DNA of 64,000 bases, from the NCBI RefSeq assembly GCF_024662015.1, contig NZ_CP102480.1, forward strand, positions 3,060,001 through 3,124,000, given 5' to 3'. Below, piece after piece: positions 36,483-44,909 of the stretch. The notes beneath the pieces are model-generated. The model ran no database searches, was not told the origin of the DNA, and worked only from the letters and a program-made list of their open reading frames with translations. The DNA comes from Nisaea acidiphila (GTDB lineage: Bacteria; Pseudomonadota; Alphaproteobacteria; Thalassobaculales; Thalassobaculaceae). Within the stretch, counting starts at the first letter, position 1. Each line of letters opens with the position of its first letter. Made by a program: the position numbers and the translations under genes.

Positions 36483-36510
36483 GGGTAAAGGGTTCCGAGG
36501 GGCTTTCGCG

Positions 36511-37311
36511 ATGATTGACGACTTTCTGCTCCGCGCGCTTGCGGCCGGGGCGGGCGCTGCTCTCGCCGCGGGGCCGCTCGGCTGTTTCGTCGTCTGGCGC
36601 AGGCTCGCTTATTTCGGCGATACCATGGCGCATTCGGCGCTGCTCGGGCTTGCGCTGGGGTTCCTGCTTGGCTTCGCACCCGTGCTGGGGATCGCGGCGG
36701 TGACCGTCGTCGCGGCGGGGCTTCTGATGACGCTCGAGCGCCGGACGGCGGTGCCGACGGATACCTTGCTCGGGATCCTGTCCCACGGCGCGCTCGCGCT
36801 GGGCCTGGTCGCAATCGGCCTGATGAGCTGGTTGCGTGTCGATCTCATGGGCGTGCTATTCGGTGACGTGCTGGCCGTGTCACTGGAGGATATCGCGCTG
36901 ATCTACGCTGCGGCGGGGATCGTTCTGCTCTGTCTCTGGCGGATCTGGGAGCCTTTGCTGGCCGCGACCGTCAGCAGCGATCTCGCTCAGGCGGAAGGCC
37001 TGGCCGGCCGGCGGGCGTCGTTGCTCTTCACGCTGCTGCTCGCGCTGGTCATCGCGGTTTCTATCAAGGTGGTCGGCGTATTGCTCATCACCTCGCTGTT
37101 GATCCTGCCGGCAGCGGCGGCCCGGCGCTGGTCCCGCAGCCCCGAGGCGATGGTGGCGGGTGCGGTGCTGATTGGACTGGTTTCGGTCTGTGCCGGATTG
37201 GGCTTTTCCGTCGAACTCGACACGCCTGCGGGACCGTCCATTGTCCTCGTCGCCTTCGTTATTTTTCTGCTCGGCCTGCCTCGCTGGCGCATCGGGGCCG
37301 GACTCCGCTGA
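36511..37311 (+). CDS. znuB: Zinc/metal ABC transporter permease
   Basis: 266 aa with about seven to eight membrane segments. The ABC-3 family pattern is present: AGPLGCFVVWRRLAYFGDTMAHSALLG at the N terminus and the coupling part SIKVVGVLLITSLLILPAAAARRWS. It forms the channel for zinc delivered by ZnuA. The ATPase gene znuC is missing between or beside znuB and znuA in this window, so it must lie elsewhere. GAGGGG precedes the ATG. Confidence 0.9.
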   Translation: MIDDFLLRALAAGAGAALAAGPLGCFVVWRRLAYFGDTMAHSALLGLALGFLLGFAPVLGIAAVTVVAAGLLMTLERRTAVPTDTLLGILSHGALALGLVAIGLMSWLRVDLMGVLFGDVLAVSLEDIALIYAAAGIVLLCLWRIWEPLLAATVSSDLAQAEGLAGRRASLLFTLLLALVIAVSIKVVGVLLITSLLILPAAAARRWSRSPEAMVAGAVLIGLVSVCAGLGFSVELDTPAGPSIVLVAFVIFLLGLPRWRIGAGLR

Positions 37312-37357
37312 TCACTGTGCCACGCGGCTCAAAGCAACCTGCTTGAATTGAAAAAAT

Positions 37358-37375
37358 GTAATGTTATAACGTTTT
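37358..37375. promoter_or_regulatory. Zur box upstream of znuA
   Basis: GTAATGTTATAACGTTTT closely matches the alphaproteobacterial Zur operator (GTAATGTTATAACATTAC-like). The core AATGTTATAACGTT is a near-perfect palindrome. It lies 26 bases before the znuA start and should repress znuA when zinc is ample. A 9-bp inverted repeat (TTGAATTGA/TCAATTCAA, 37343-37351 and 37378-37386) flanks it. Confidence 0.85.
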
Positions 37376-37401
37376 TCTCAATTCAATTTCAGAGATAGTA
37401 G

Positions 37402-38427
37402 ATGTTCAGATTAACCCGATGCGCGGCAATCCTTCTGCCGGTGCTCTTCAGCAGTACCGGAACAGCCCGTGCCGAACTTTCCGTCGTCGCCTCAATCCCG
37501 CCGGTGCACAGTCTCGTGGCCAAGGTGATGGCGGGTGCTGGGGAACCGCATCTGATTCTGCGCAACGGACAATCGCCGCATGATTATTCGCTGCGTCCCT
37601 CGGACGCACATGCTCTGGAAAAGGCGGATCTGGTGTTCCTGATCTCGCACCGGGTCGAGTCGTTCCTCGATGCGAGTCTGGATAGTGCCGAAGGCGACGG
37701 ACGGTTCGTCGAGCTTGGCGACGCCCACGGTGTGCTTCACTTGCCGGTGCGAGAAGGCGTGCTGTGGGAACATCACGATCACGACGACCATGGGGGCCAT
37801 GGGGGAGAGAAGCATGGTCACGATGATCACGAAGGCCATGCGGAGCATGGTGACGGGAAGCACGAATCGAAAGAGCATCTGCACGATGCGCATGAGGATG
37901 CCCATGACCACGAGGGATATGACCCCCACGTCTGGCTGAGTACGCGGAACGCGAAGGCTTTTGTCGATGCGATCGCGGAGGCGCTGACGCGAAAGGATCC
38001 GGCGCATGCGGCGCTATATGCGGACAATGCGAAAACGGCACACCGGGAATTGGCGGCGCTCGGCGAAAGCATCTCGGCCAAGCTGGCCCCTGTGCGGGGC
38101 CGGCCGTTTCTCGTCTTTCACGACGCCTATCAGTATTTCGAGGCGGAGTTCGACTTTGCCGCTGCGGGGGCGATCAGTATCGGTACCGCCGCCGCGCCCG
38201 GTGCCAAGCGGTTACGCGAGCTGCGTCATCGCGCGTCCGAAGGCGACATTCGGTGCATCTTCCGCGAAGTGCAGTTCTCGCCGCGCCTCGCCGAGGTGGT
38301 CGCCGAAGGGACCGGCACCAGGATCGGAACGCTGGATCCGATCGGGAGCACGCTCGATTTCGGTCCGGACAATTACGACGGGCTGATGCTGGGACTTGCA
38401 GACGGTTTCCTGTCCTGCCTGGAGTAG
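37402..38427 (+). CDS. znuA: Zinc ABC transporter substrate-binding protein with His-rich loop
   Basis: 341 aa. A signal peptide covers about residues 1-24 (CAAILLPVLFSSTGTARA). The metal-site His residues lie in PPVHSLVA, GQSPHDYSLRPS, YDPHVWLS and the region FREVQFS/DPIG. Between about residues 123 and 178 is a long His/Asp/Glu-rich loop (HHDHDDHGGHGGEKHGHDDH and more), the mark of zinc-specific ZnuA that may buffer or sense zinc. It captures Zn2+ in the periplasm for ZnuB. A Zur box lies directly upstream. Confidence 0.95.
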   Translation: MFRLTRCAAILLPVLFSSTGTARAELSVVASIPPVHSLVAKVMAGAGEPHLILRNGQSPHDYSLRPSDAHALEKADLVFLISHRVESFLDASLDSAEGDGRFVELGDAHGVLHLPVREGVLWEHHDHDDHGGHGGEKHGHDDHEGHAEHGDGKHESKEHLHDAHEDAHDHEGYDPHVWLSTRNAKAFVDAIAEALTRKDPAHAALYADNAKTAHRELAALGESISAKLAPVRGRPFLVFHDAYQYFEAEFDFAAAGAISIGTAAAPGAKRLRELRHRASEGDIRCIFREVQFSPRLAEVVAEGTGTRIGTLDPIGSTLDFGPDNYDGLMLGLADGFLSCLE

Positions 38428-38489
38428 GGTGCCTCTCAGGTGGCCTGTTTCCCGCCGTCATTGCATACTGACCTCGAAATCGCTCGGGG

Positions 38490-39128
38490 ATGGATGTGAT
38501 CAGCATCGAGGAAGCGCTTACCGAAGCACCGATAGTCGCAATCCTGCGCGGGCTGGAACCGGAGCGCGCAGGGGAGATCGGCGGTGTGCTCTACGAGGTC
38601 GGTATCCGCGTGATCGAGGTACCGCTCAATTCGCCCGACCCGCTTCGTAGCATCGCCACGCTCTCGGAAAACCTTGGAGATCGGGCGGTCGTTGGCGCCG
38701 GGACGGTGCTCTCTGCACAGGCCGTGCGCGAGGTGGACCGGGCCGGCGGGCGTCTCATCGTCTCTCCGAACAGCGACGAGCGGGTGATCGCCGAGACCGG
38801 GCGGCTGGCGCTTACTTCGATGCCCGGTATCTTCACACCGACCGAGGCCTTCCGGGCGCTCGAGGCCGGAGCGGACTACCTGAAGCTGTTCCCCGGGGAT
38901 GCGATCCGGCCGAAGGTCGTCGGCGCGCTGAAAGCGGTGCTGCCGCCGGAGACCGGTATCGTGGTCACCGGCGGCGTCGGCCTCGACAATATCGCTGACT
39001 ATTTCGCCGCTGGCGCCGCGGGTGTCGCGATCGGCTCCTCCATCTTCAAACCCGGCAAGCCGGCCGCTCGGATCGGCGAGGATGCGGCGGCGCTGGTTGC
39101 GGCCTGGAGAACGTGCAAGGCCGCGTAG
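38490..39128 (+). CDS. dgoA: 2-dehydro-3-deoxy-6-phosphogalactonate aldolase (KDPGal aldolase)
   Basis: 212 aa class I aldolase of the KDPG/KDPGal family. VAILRGLEPERA and VIEVPLNSPDPLRSI favour DgoA over Eda. The Schiff-base Lys lies in DYLKLFPGDAI, and GIVVTGGVGLDNIADYFAAGAAGVAIGSSIF completes the phosphate site. It splits KDPGal into pyruvate and glyceraldehyde 3-phosphate in the De Ley-Doudoroff route. Other galactonate genes are not in the window, so use with KDPG remains possible. Confidence 0.85.
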   Translation: MDVISIEEALTEAPIVAILRGLEPERAGEIGGVLYEVGIRVIEVPLNSPDPLRSIATLSENLGDRAVVGAGTVLSAQAVREVDRAGGRLIVSPNSDERVIAETGRLALTSMPGIFTPTEAFRALEAGADYLKLFPGDAIRPKVVGALKAVLPPETGIVVTGGVGLDNIADYFAAGAAGVAIGSSIFKPGKPAARIGEDAAALVAAWRTCKAA

Positions 39129-39231
39129 CGGAACGAGGCAATTGCGGAAAGCGGGGTTGCCACCGGCGCGCCGCTGCGCGATGTCATAGCGAACACGTCA
39201 TTCCACCTGCCTGAAAAACGGGAGCGAACCC

Positions 39232-39675
39232 ATGCGTTATCTGCACACCATGGTCCGGATCAGCGATATCGACGAGAGCCTGAAATTCTATTGCGATATC
39301 CTCGGCCTGAAGGAAGTCCATCGCTATGACAGCGAGAAGGGCCGCTTCACCAATATCTTTCTCTATGCGCCGGGAGACGAGGCGACCGCTGCGTCCGACA
39401 AGCGCGCTCCGGTGATCGAGCTGACCTACAACTGGGATCCGGAAGAGTACAAGACCGGCCGGGCCTGGGGGCATCTCGCCTTCCGGGTCGATAACATCTA
39501 CGACACCTGCCAAAAGATCATGGATGCGGGTGTGACGATCAACCGGCCGCCGCGCGACGGCTACATGGCCTTCGTGAAGTCCCCCGACGGGATCTCGATC
39601 GAGATCCTGCAGGAAGGCGAGAAGCTGGCCCCGGCCGAGCCCTGGGCCTCGATGGAGAATACCGGCACCTGGTAA
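39232..39675 (+). CDS. gloA: Lactoylglutathione lyase (glyoxalase I)
   Basis: 147 aa. Metal ligands are visible in order: His5 (RYLHTMVRI), Glu in VIELTYNWD, His in AWGHLAFRV and Glu in ISIEILQ. The Ni/Zn vicinal-oxygen-chelate fold is complete. It converts the methylglyoxal-glutathione hemithioacetal to S-lactoylglutathione. A strong terminator follows. Confidence 0.95.
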   Translation: MRYLHTMVRISDIDESLKFYCDILGLKEVHRYDSEKGRFTNIFLYAPGDEATAASDKRAPVIELTYNWDPEEYKTGRAWGHLAFRVDNIYDTCQKIMDAGVTINRPPRDGYMAFVKSPDGISIEILQEGEKLAPAEPWASMENTGTW

Positions 39676-39697
39676 GACTGCCGGTTCGGAAAATGCG

Positions 39698-39730
39698 ACG
39701 GGGCCGCATTCGCTGGCCCCGTTTCTGTTT
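39698..39730 (+). terminator. Rho-independent terminator after gloA
   Basis: An 8-bp stem (ACGGGGCC/GGCCCCGT, 39698-39705 with 39715-39722) is followed by TTTCTGTTTT. It also lies just past the end of the convergent CBS-protein gene. Confidence 0.85.
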
Positions 39731-39736
39731 TCTGCG

Positions 39737-40144
39737 TCAGTCGGAGCCGTCGGACGTATACCGCACCACCATGTCGCGCAGCGTGACGATGCCGACCATC
39801 TCGCCCTGCCGCGTCACCAGCGCGCGGGTGAGCTTGAAGCGGTTCAGCATCCGGATCGCGTATTTGATGTCCATGGTGACGTCGATCGTCAGCACCGGCT
39901 TGGACATGATCTCGTAGACGCTGGTGCGTTCCGGCGAGCGGTCCTTGCTGGCGACATGGGCTGCGATGTCGCCGACAGTGACCACGCCGTACTCGTCACC
40001 CTCGTGCCGCCGTTCGATGACGAGAGAGCTGACATGGTGTTCCCGCATCAGGTCGATGGCGTTGCGCACGGTCGCGAGGCCGTCGATGACGTGCGGATTG
40101 CCGGTCATCACGTCCTCCACCTTCACGTATGGGTGCTGGCTCAT
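39737..40144 (-). CDS. CBS-domain pair protein
   Basis: 135 aa made of two CBS domains: VEDVMTGNPHVIDGLATVRNAIDLMREHHVSSLVI, then VYEIMSKPVLTIDVTMDIKYAIRMLNRFKLTRALV. A stand-alone Bateman module of this type usually binds AMP, ATP or related ligands and senses energy state. It overlaps the PII-like gene by four bases and ends the operon with the two DUF1538 membrane proteins. A ligand-dependent gate on that transporter is inference. Confidence 0.88.
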   Translation of the reverse strand: MSQHPYVKVEDVMTGNPHVIDGLATVRNAIDLMREHHVSSLVIERRHEGDEYGVVTVGDIAAHVASKDRSPERTSVYEIMSKPVLTIDVTMDIKYAIRMLNRFKLTRALVTRQGEMVGIVTLRDMVVRYTSDGSD

Positions 40145-40491
40145 ATTTCTTCCTCGATTTCTTTCTCGATGGTCTTGATTTGCGAGGTGAGGCCGACGGC
40201 ATCCTCGATGTCGATCTGGAAAGCCACGCCGGTTCCGACCTCCTCATCGAACCGTCCGGCCTTGCAGATCTCCTCAAGGATGTGGCGCGACATGTGTTCC
40301 TCGACGACGAGCAGAACGATATCGCGCTGACCTTCCAGCGTCAGGCCGAGGAAGGTCGAGGACGGCTTCAGGCCCTCGCCGCGGACATTGGTGATCACCG
40401 TGCTGCCGGTACCGCCGCATTTGCGCGCGGTGTCGACCACGGTATCGGTCTTTTCGTCGCTCACGACGGCGACGATCAGCTTGAACTTCAT
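40141..40491 (-). CDS. PII-like (GlnB-superfamily) regulatory protein
   Basis: 116 aa. The ferredoxin-like PII core is visible from KLIVAVVSDEKTDTVVDTARKCGGTGSTVI to the B-loop region EEVGTGVAFQIDIEDAVGL, with a T-loop-like segment (NVRGEGLKPSSTFLGLTLEGQ) lacking the uridylylated Tyr of GlnB. The C terminus is a charged helix (KTIEKEIEEEI). Such proteins usually control the transporter encoded beside them, as SbtB or AmtB-GlnK do. It lies two bases after the first DUF1538 gene and overlaps the CBS gene. Confidence 0.85.
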   Translation of the reverse strand: MKFKLIVAVVSDEKTDTVVDTARKCGGTGSTVITNVRGEGLKPSSTFLGLTLEGQRDIVLLVVEEHMSRHILEEICKAGRFDEEVGTGVAFQIDIEDAVGLTSQIKTIEKEIEEEI

Positions 40492-40493
40492 TG

Positions 40494-41312
40494 CTAACTC
40501 CCTCCCTTTGGGGTCGCTTCGTCGGACAATCTGGCGGCCTCTTCACGTTTTTTGCGCCGCGCCGCGAACCAGGCACCGGCCTGGGCATAGGTCATGACGC
40601 TCAGCATTGGAAACAGGCTGGCGAGGGCGATCAGGCCGAAGCCGTCGAGGACCGGGTTGCGGCCGGGCACGGTTGAGGCAAGCCCGAGCCCGAGTGCGGT
40701 CACCAGAGGCACTGTGACGGTGGATGTGGTGACCCCGCCGGAATCGTAGGCGAGCGGAATGATCATGCGCGGGGCATAGATCGTCTGCAGGACGACGAAG
40801 GCGTATCCGACGATCATGTAGAGATAAAGCGGCGTACCGGTCACGATGCGGAAGGCGCCGACGGCGATGCTCAGGGCGACGCCCACCGCGACCGCGACCC
40901 GCAGACCCCAACCGCTGACCGTTCCGCCGGTCAGGTCGTTGGCCTTGTTGGCGACGGCGATCAGGGAGGGCTCGGCGATGGTGGTCGAAAAGCCGATGGC
41001 GGCGGCAAAGAGATAGACCCAGTAATAGTCCTCCCAGCCGAGCGAATCGGCCGGCTCGCCCGGGGCGATGAAGGATGGGGCTGTCAGCTGTTTCGCCATC
41101 AGTTCGCCAATCGGAAACAGCGCTTTCTCGAGGCCCACCAGAAAGAGTGCGAGACCGATGATCACATAGACAAAGCCCATAAGCACCTGGGGAAGATGCG
41201 GGATGCTCTGGCGCAGTACGACGAGCTGGAAAAAGATCAGGATCGCGGCGATCGGCAGGACGTCGAAGACGGTGCCGAGAAGAGCCTCCCAGAGGGCCAG
41301 GATCCAGTCCAT
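40494..41312 (-). CDS. DUF1538 membrane protein (first copy, longer C terminus)
   Basis: 272 aa with about seven membrane segments. Family motifs: [51 protein letters not shown] and [25 protein letters not shown]. The paired EPSL and [13 protein letters not shown] elements, each inside a membrane region, look like the two half-sites of an internally repeated secondary transporter. The C terminus is a basic tail (ARRKKREEAARL). It is related to the neighbouring gene at roughly half identity by eye. The substrate is unknown. Confidence 0.88.
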   Translation of the reverse strand: MDWILALWEALLGTVFDVLPIAAILIFFQLVVLRQSIPHLPQVLMGFVYVIIGLALFLVGLEKALFPIGELMAKQLTAPSFIAPGEPADSLGWEDYYWVYLFAAAIGFSTTIAEPSLIAVANKANDLTGGTVSGWGLRVAVAVGVALSIAVGAFRIVTGTPLYLYMIVGYAFVVLQTIYAPRMIIPLAYDSGGVTTSTVTVPLVTALGLGLASTVPGRNPVLDGFGLIALASLFPMLSVMTYAQAGAWFAARRKKREEAARLSDEATPKGGS

Positions 41313-41314
41313 AG

Positions 41315-42049
41315 CTAGACCACCATCCCGAAGATCAGTACGAAAATCATGGGGGACAGGCTGGCGAACGCAATCAGTCCGAAACCGTCAATCGCCGGAT
41401 TCCGTCCGCGGATCACAGTCGCGAGCCCGACGCCGAGCGCGGTGACAAGCGGCACCGTGACCGTGGAGGTCGTCACACCGCCGCTGTCGTAGGCGATGCC
41501 GATGATTTCCTTAGGTGCCAGCGCGGTCAGCCCCTGCACGGCCACATAGCCGCCAATCATGATCCAGTGTAGCGGCCAGCCCTTCAGAATGCGGAACACG
41601 CCGACCACGATCGCGATGCCGACGGAGACGGCGACGGTGTAGCGCAGGGCCAGCGCGTAGTTCGCCATCGCCTCTTCGTCGCGCTCGAGATAGCCGCTCT
41701 CGGACATGGCTTCCGCGGCTTCCTCGCCGACCGCGATCAAGGATGGCTCGGCGACCGTGGTTCCGAAACCGAGCCCGAAGGCAAACAGCAGAAGCCAGAC
41801 GAGGCTGCCCTTGCGGGCGAGGGCGCCGGCGAGAAACTCGCCGATCGGAAACAGCGCCATCTCCAGTCCCTGCAGGAAGAGCGTCAGGCCGAGCACCACA
41901 ATGACCAGCCCTATCAGGGTCTCCGATAAATTCGGAAAAGGCTGCTGCAGGACGGCGAGCTGGAAAAAGGCGACAACGAGAATGATCGGCAGCACGTCGC
42001 GCACCGTGCCGATGAAAAGATTTCCGAATGCCAGCAGTCGCTTCCCCAT
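41315..42049 (-). CDS. DUF1538 membrane protein (second copy)
   Basis: 244 aa from ATG 42049; longer frames upstream are Cys/Arg-rich and rejected. It repeats the motifs of its neighbour: [59 protein letters not shown] and [25 protein letters not shown]. The two DUF1538 genes lie two bases apart, so they probably form a heterodimer. It leads the four-gene operon (DUF1538, DUF1538, PII-like, CBS) and diverges from the AhpD-like/ECF41 pair. Confidence 0.88.
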   Translation of the reverse strand: MGKRLLAFGNLFIGTVRDVLPIILVVAFFQLAVLQQPFPNLSETLIGLVIVVLGLTLFLQGLEMALFPIGEFLAGALARKGSLVWLLLFAFGLGFGTTVAEPSLIAVGEEAAEAMSESGYLERDEEAMANYALALRYTVAVSVGIAIVVGVFRILKGWPLHWIMIGGYVAVQGLTALAPKEIIGIAYDSGGVTTSTVTVPLVTALGVGLATVIRGRNPAIDGFGLIAFASLSPMIFVLIFGMVV

Positions 42050-42126
42050 GGTGGTAAAGCTAACCCTTTGATCCGGCGACTTCCAGAGCATCTCGCTGGC
42101 GCAGCAAAAAGAAATTTGCGCCGCCA

Positions 42127-42153
42127 CGTCACAATGCCGGTCTCTGTCTCGAC
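42127..42153 (+). promoter_or_regulatory. Candidate ECF41-type promoter
   Basis: CGTCACA (42127-42133) and CGAC (42150-42153), 16 bases apart, resemble the ECF41 consensus as I recall it, TGTCACA and CGTC. It lies 42 bases before the TTG start of the AhpD-like gene, so the sigma factor in the same operon could activate its own transcription. An alternative pairing, TGTCTCG (42146-42152) with CGTC (42168-42171), is also possible. Confidence 0.45.
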
Positions 42154-42195
42154 ATGTCTGTGAAACCACGTCGCAACACCACAAAGGAGGACAAG

Positions 42196-42627
42196 TTGGC
42201 TGGTACCGCAGTAGTGAACTTTCATGTCAATGCCGAGGATATCCTGGGGCGCCTGGAAGCGGTGGAGGGGCAGATCGAGGAAGCCGGTTTCGACAAGCTC
42301 CTGCACCATTTGGTGAAACTCCGGGCCTCGCAGATCAATCAGTGTGCCTTTTGCGTGAAAATGCATATCGACGAGGCGCGCAAGGACGGCGAGAGTCAGG
42401 ACCGGATCGACAGGGTGGTGGTCTGGCGTCATGTTCGCGACTTCACGCCCGCCGAGAAGGCCGCACTTGCCTGGACGGAGGCATTGACGCAGCCGGACCC
42501 GAAGGCGGATCTCAGTCCGCTCCGCAGGGAGCTCAAGGAGCATTTCACCGATAGAGAGATCTCGACGCTGACTGCTATCGTCGCGATGATCAATCTCTGG
42601 AACCGGATCCAGGTGTCGCATCACTGA
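42196..42627 (+). CDS. Carboxymuconolactone decarboxylase/AhpD-family protein
   Basis: 143 aa from a TTG start at 42196, six bases after a strong AAAGGAGG; the ATG at 42154 overlaps the candidate promoter and lacks such a site. The AhpD core reads [26 protein letters not shown], with the redox CxxC and downstream His. Such proteins act as alkylhydroperoxidase-like disulfide reductases. The gene ends in TGATG, overlapping the ECF41 start by one base. AhpD-like genes are known neighbours of ECF41 sigma factors. Confidence 0.9.
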   Translation: MAGTAVVNFHVNAEDILGRLEAVEGQIEEAGFDKLLHHLVKLRASQINQCAFCVKMHIDEARKDGESQDRIDRVVVWRHVRDFTPAEKAALAWTEALTQPDPKADLSPLRRELKEHFTDREISTLTAIVAMINLWNRIQVSHH

Positions 42628-43511
42628 TGGAACAGATCTCGAACCATATCGAGGAGTTCGAGCGGGCGCGGCCGATGCTGATCGGCCTCGCCTACCGCCT
42701 TCTCGGAACGCGCGCCGAGGCGGAGGATGTCGTTCAGGACGCTTTCCTTGCCTGGAGCGAGGCCGACCGGGCGTCTATCGAGCGGCCCCGCGGATGGTTG
42801 TCCTCCGTGGTCACGCGAAAGGCGCTCGATGTCTTGAAATCAGCGCGGCGCAGCCGGACCGAATATGTCGGCTCCTGGCTTCCGGAGCCGATGGAGACGG
42901 TGGAGGAAGGAACGCCGGAGACGGATCTGCTCGTGAGTGAGAGCGTCACCATGGCCTTCCTGCTGGTTCTCGAACGGCTGGCGCCAAAGGAGCGCGCGGC
43001 CTTCATCCTGCACGACGTCTTTGGCATGGAGTATGGAGAGATCGCGAAGAGCCTGGAGATCGGCGTGGCGACTTGTCGCAAGCTGGCTTCCCGTGCGCGG
43101 GTAAACGTCCGCAGTTCCGGCAATACGAAACCGGCGCCGAAAGCGGTTCAGCAGAAGCTGGTTGAGGCCTTTCAGGCCGCTTTGCGAACCGGGGTCGCCG
43201 ACGGTCTGGCGGCCATGCTTTCCAGTCATGCGGTTCTGACAGCCGATAGCGGCGGCAAGGCGGACTCGATCCGCAAACCTCTTCTGGGCGCGGAACTGAT
43301 CCTGCAATTCGTCACCCGCTATCTCGGGCGCTGGTACACGCATCTTCAGCTTGCGGTCGCCGAGATCAATGCGCAGGCGGCCCTGATCGCCCGGGACGGC
43401 GCCAAGACGGAGGCGGTCATCACGTTCGCGGTGGGGGATGACGATCTGGTCACGGAGATCATGATCACCCGCAATCCGGACAAGCTCCGGCACTTCGACC
43501 TGCCGCACTAA
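42627..43511 (+). CDS. ECF41-group RNA polymerase sigma factor with C-terminal SnoaL-like domain
   Basis: 294 aa. Sigma region 2 (LIGLAYRLLGTRAEAEDVVQDAFLAW) and region 4 (LAPKERAAFILHDVFGMEYGEIAKSLEIGVATCRKLASRAR) are followed by an extension of about 110 residues with a SnoaL/NTF2-like fold. In ECF41 factors this extension holds a DGGGK-type motif that controls activity without an anti-sigma factor; here the motif reads DSGGK in LTADSGGKADSIRK. Translational coupling to the AhpD-like gene supports autoregulated oxidative or redox control. Confidence 0.93.
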   Translation: MEQISNHIEEFERARPMLIGLAYRLLGTRAEAEDVVQDAFLAWSEADRASIERPRGWLSSVVTRKALDVLKSARRSRTEYVGSWLPEPMETVEEGTPETDLLVSESVTMAFLLVLERLAPKERAAFILHDVFGMEYGEIAKSLEIGVATCRKLASRARVNVRSSGNTKPAPKAVQQKLVEAFQAALRTGVADGLAAMLSSHAVLTADSGGKADSIRKPLLGAELILQFVTRYLGRWYTHLQLAVAEINAQAALIARDGAKTEAVITFAVGDDDLVTEIMITRNPDKLRHFDLPH

Positions 43512-43536
43512 GCCCCATTCATCGTCACCAGTCTGG

Positions 43537-43562
43537 CGCGGCGGGTACGAGCTCCCGCCGCG
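43537..43562 (+). other. GC hairpin before the MFS gene
   Basis: A perfect 9-bp stem (CGCGGCGGG/CCCGCCGCG) with an 8-base loop lies between the ECF41 stop and the MFS gene. It has no T-run. The right arm ends two bases before the GGGAGG ribosome site, so it could affect initiation of the next gene or act as a weak transcript boundary. Confidence 0.45.
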
Positions 43563-43578
43563 ACGGGAGGAGTCCGTC

Positions 43579-44838
43579 GTGTTCACAGGCAAGAACGCAC
43601 ACGAGACCGCGGTTATGAGCGTGGTCTTCATGACAGTCCTCGTTGGATGGGTCGGCTTCTCGCTACCCTATCCGGTCTTCGGGCACCTTTTTCTCAACCC
43701 GCAAAGCGATCTGCTCCCTGCCGAAACGCCGGGAAACATCCGCACACTGCTGCTCGGTCTCGCCATTGGGCTCTATCCGGCCGGCCAGATCGCCGGGTCG
43801 ATGCTCTTCGGACGCCTATCCGACCGGTTCGGGCGGGCCCCGGTCCTCGCCGTGGCATTGGCCGTCGCCGTTCTCGGCGCGTTGATGCTCTGGAGCGCGG
43901 TGGAAACCGGGATGTTGTGGCTGCTTCTGCTCGGTCGGATGGTGGCCGGGATCGGTGAAGGCAACATCGCGATCCTGCAATCGCTCGCGGCCGATGTGAG
44001 CCGGCCGAAAAGCAAAGCGCGGAACTTCGCGCTGATCGGGATCGCGATGGATCTCGGGTTTGTCGCCGGTCCGATCGTTGGCGGATTGCTCGCCGTAGGA
44101 GGCGCAGAATGGGCTCCGGATTATGGCGCGCCGTTCGCTGCGGCCGCGGCTTTGTTTGCCGCAAATGCGGTCCTTGTTCCGTGGCTGTTGCGGGGCCGTG
44201 TGAGTGCCTCAGAGCGGCGTGGTGAGCCGGGCGGCGCAGCGCTTGAACCGCGCGCGCGACGGCGCCTGATCGCGCTTCTGGGACTGTCTTTTCTCGCCTT
44301 CTGGGCTGTGATGGTGTTTCTGGAATTCTTTCCGGTGTTCTTCGTCCAGCGTTACGCGACGCCGCCGCTCGAGCTCGGGATCAACGCGGCTTTGCTATCG
44401 GTACCGTTGATTCTGTCGGGGCTGATTGTCGGCCGGATCGTCAACCGGCTTGGCGCGACCGCCGTCACATTGCTCTCCCTTCTGATGATGGGATCGGGAA
44501 GCTATGCGTTCGTCGAAGCAGGCAGCCCTCTCGGGCACATTCTGCCGGCAGTTCTTGTAGCGGCGGGAATCAATTTCGCCCAGACGGCGACATCGGTCCT
44601 CATCTCAGATGCCGCTCCCGCCGCGGCGCAGGGAGCGGCCATCGGGATCTACCGGGCGACCACGATTGCCGCGGGGGCTCTAGTCGGGATCGCCGGCGGA
44701 TGGCTCTCCGGGATCGATCCGGCCGCGCCGTTTTTGACCGGCGTCGCCGCTTGCCTGCTTGCCGCTCTCGGTCTGACCGCTTTCGCGATTCGGACCAGGC
44801 GTTCCCGAACTTCCGCCGAGTGTCGGCAGTTTTCCTAA
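43579..44838 (+). CDS. Major facilitator superfamily transporter
   Basis: 419 aa from a GTG start at 43579, with GGGAGGA in ideal place. Twelve membrane segments are evident, with the MFS loop 2-3 motif GRLSDRFGRAPVL after segment 2. Segment 5 has GFVAGPIVGGLL, the antiporter-like motif C region. A drug or metabolite efflux role is plausible but the substrate cannot be told. It follows the ECF41 gene after 67 bases and might belong to that regulon. Confidence 0.88.
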   Translation: MFTGKNAHETAVMSVVFMTVLVGWVGFSLPYPVFGHLFLNPQSDLLPAETPGNIRTLLLGLAIGLYPAGQIAGSMLFGRLSDRFGRAPVLAVALAVAVLGALMLWSAVETGMLWLLLLGRMVAGIGEGNIAILQSLAADVSRPKSKARNFALIGIAMDLGFVAGPIVGGLLAVGGAEWAPDYGAPFAAAAALFAANAVLVPWLLRGRVSASERRGEPGGAALEPRARRRLIALLGLSFLAFWAVMVFLEFFPVFFVQRYATPPLELGINAALLSVPLILSGLIVGRIVNRLGATAVTLLSLLMMGSGSYAFVEAGSPLGHILPAVLVAAGINFAQTATSVLISDAAPAAAQGAAIGIYRATTIAAGALVGIAGGWLSGIDPAAPFLTGVAACLLAALGLTAFAIRTRRSRTSAECRQFS

Positions 44839-44909
44839 AATATACGCAATCTTAATGAGTTGGAGTGTTGTCTTGGAGAATTGCATCTGTATTGAGCCGG
44901 GAATGCGCT

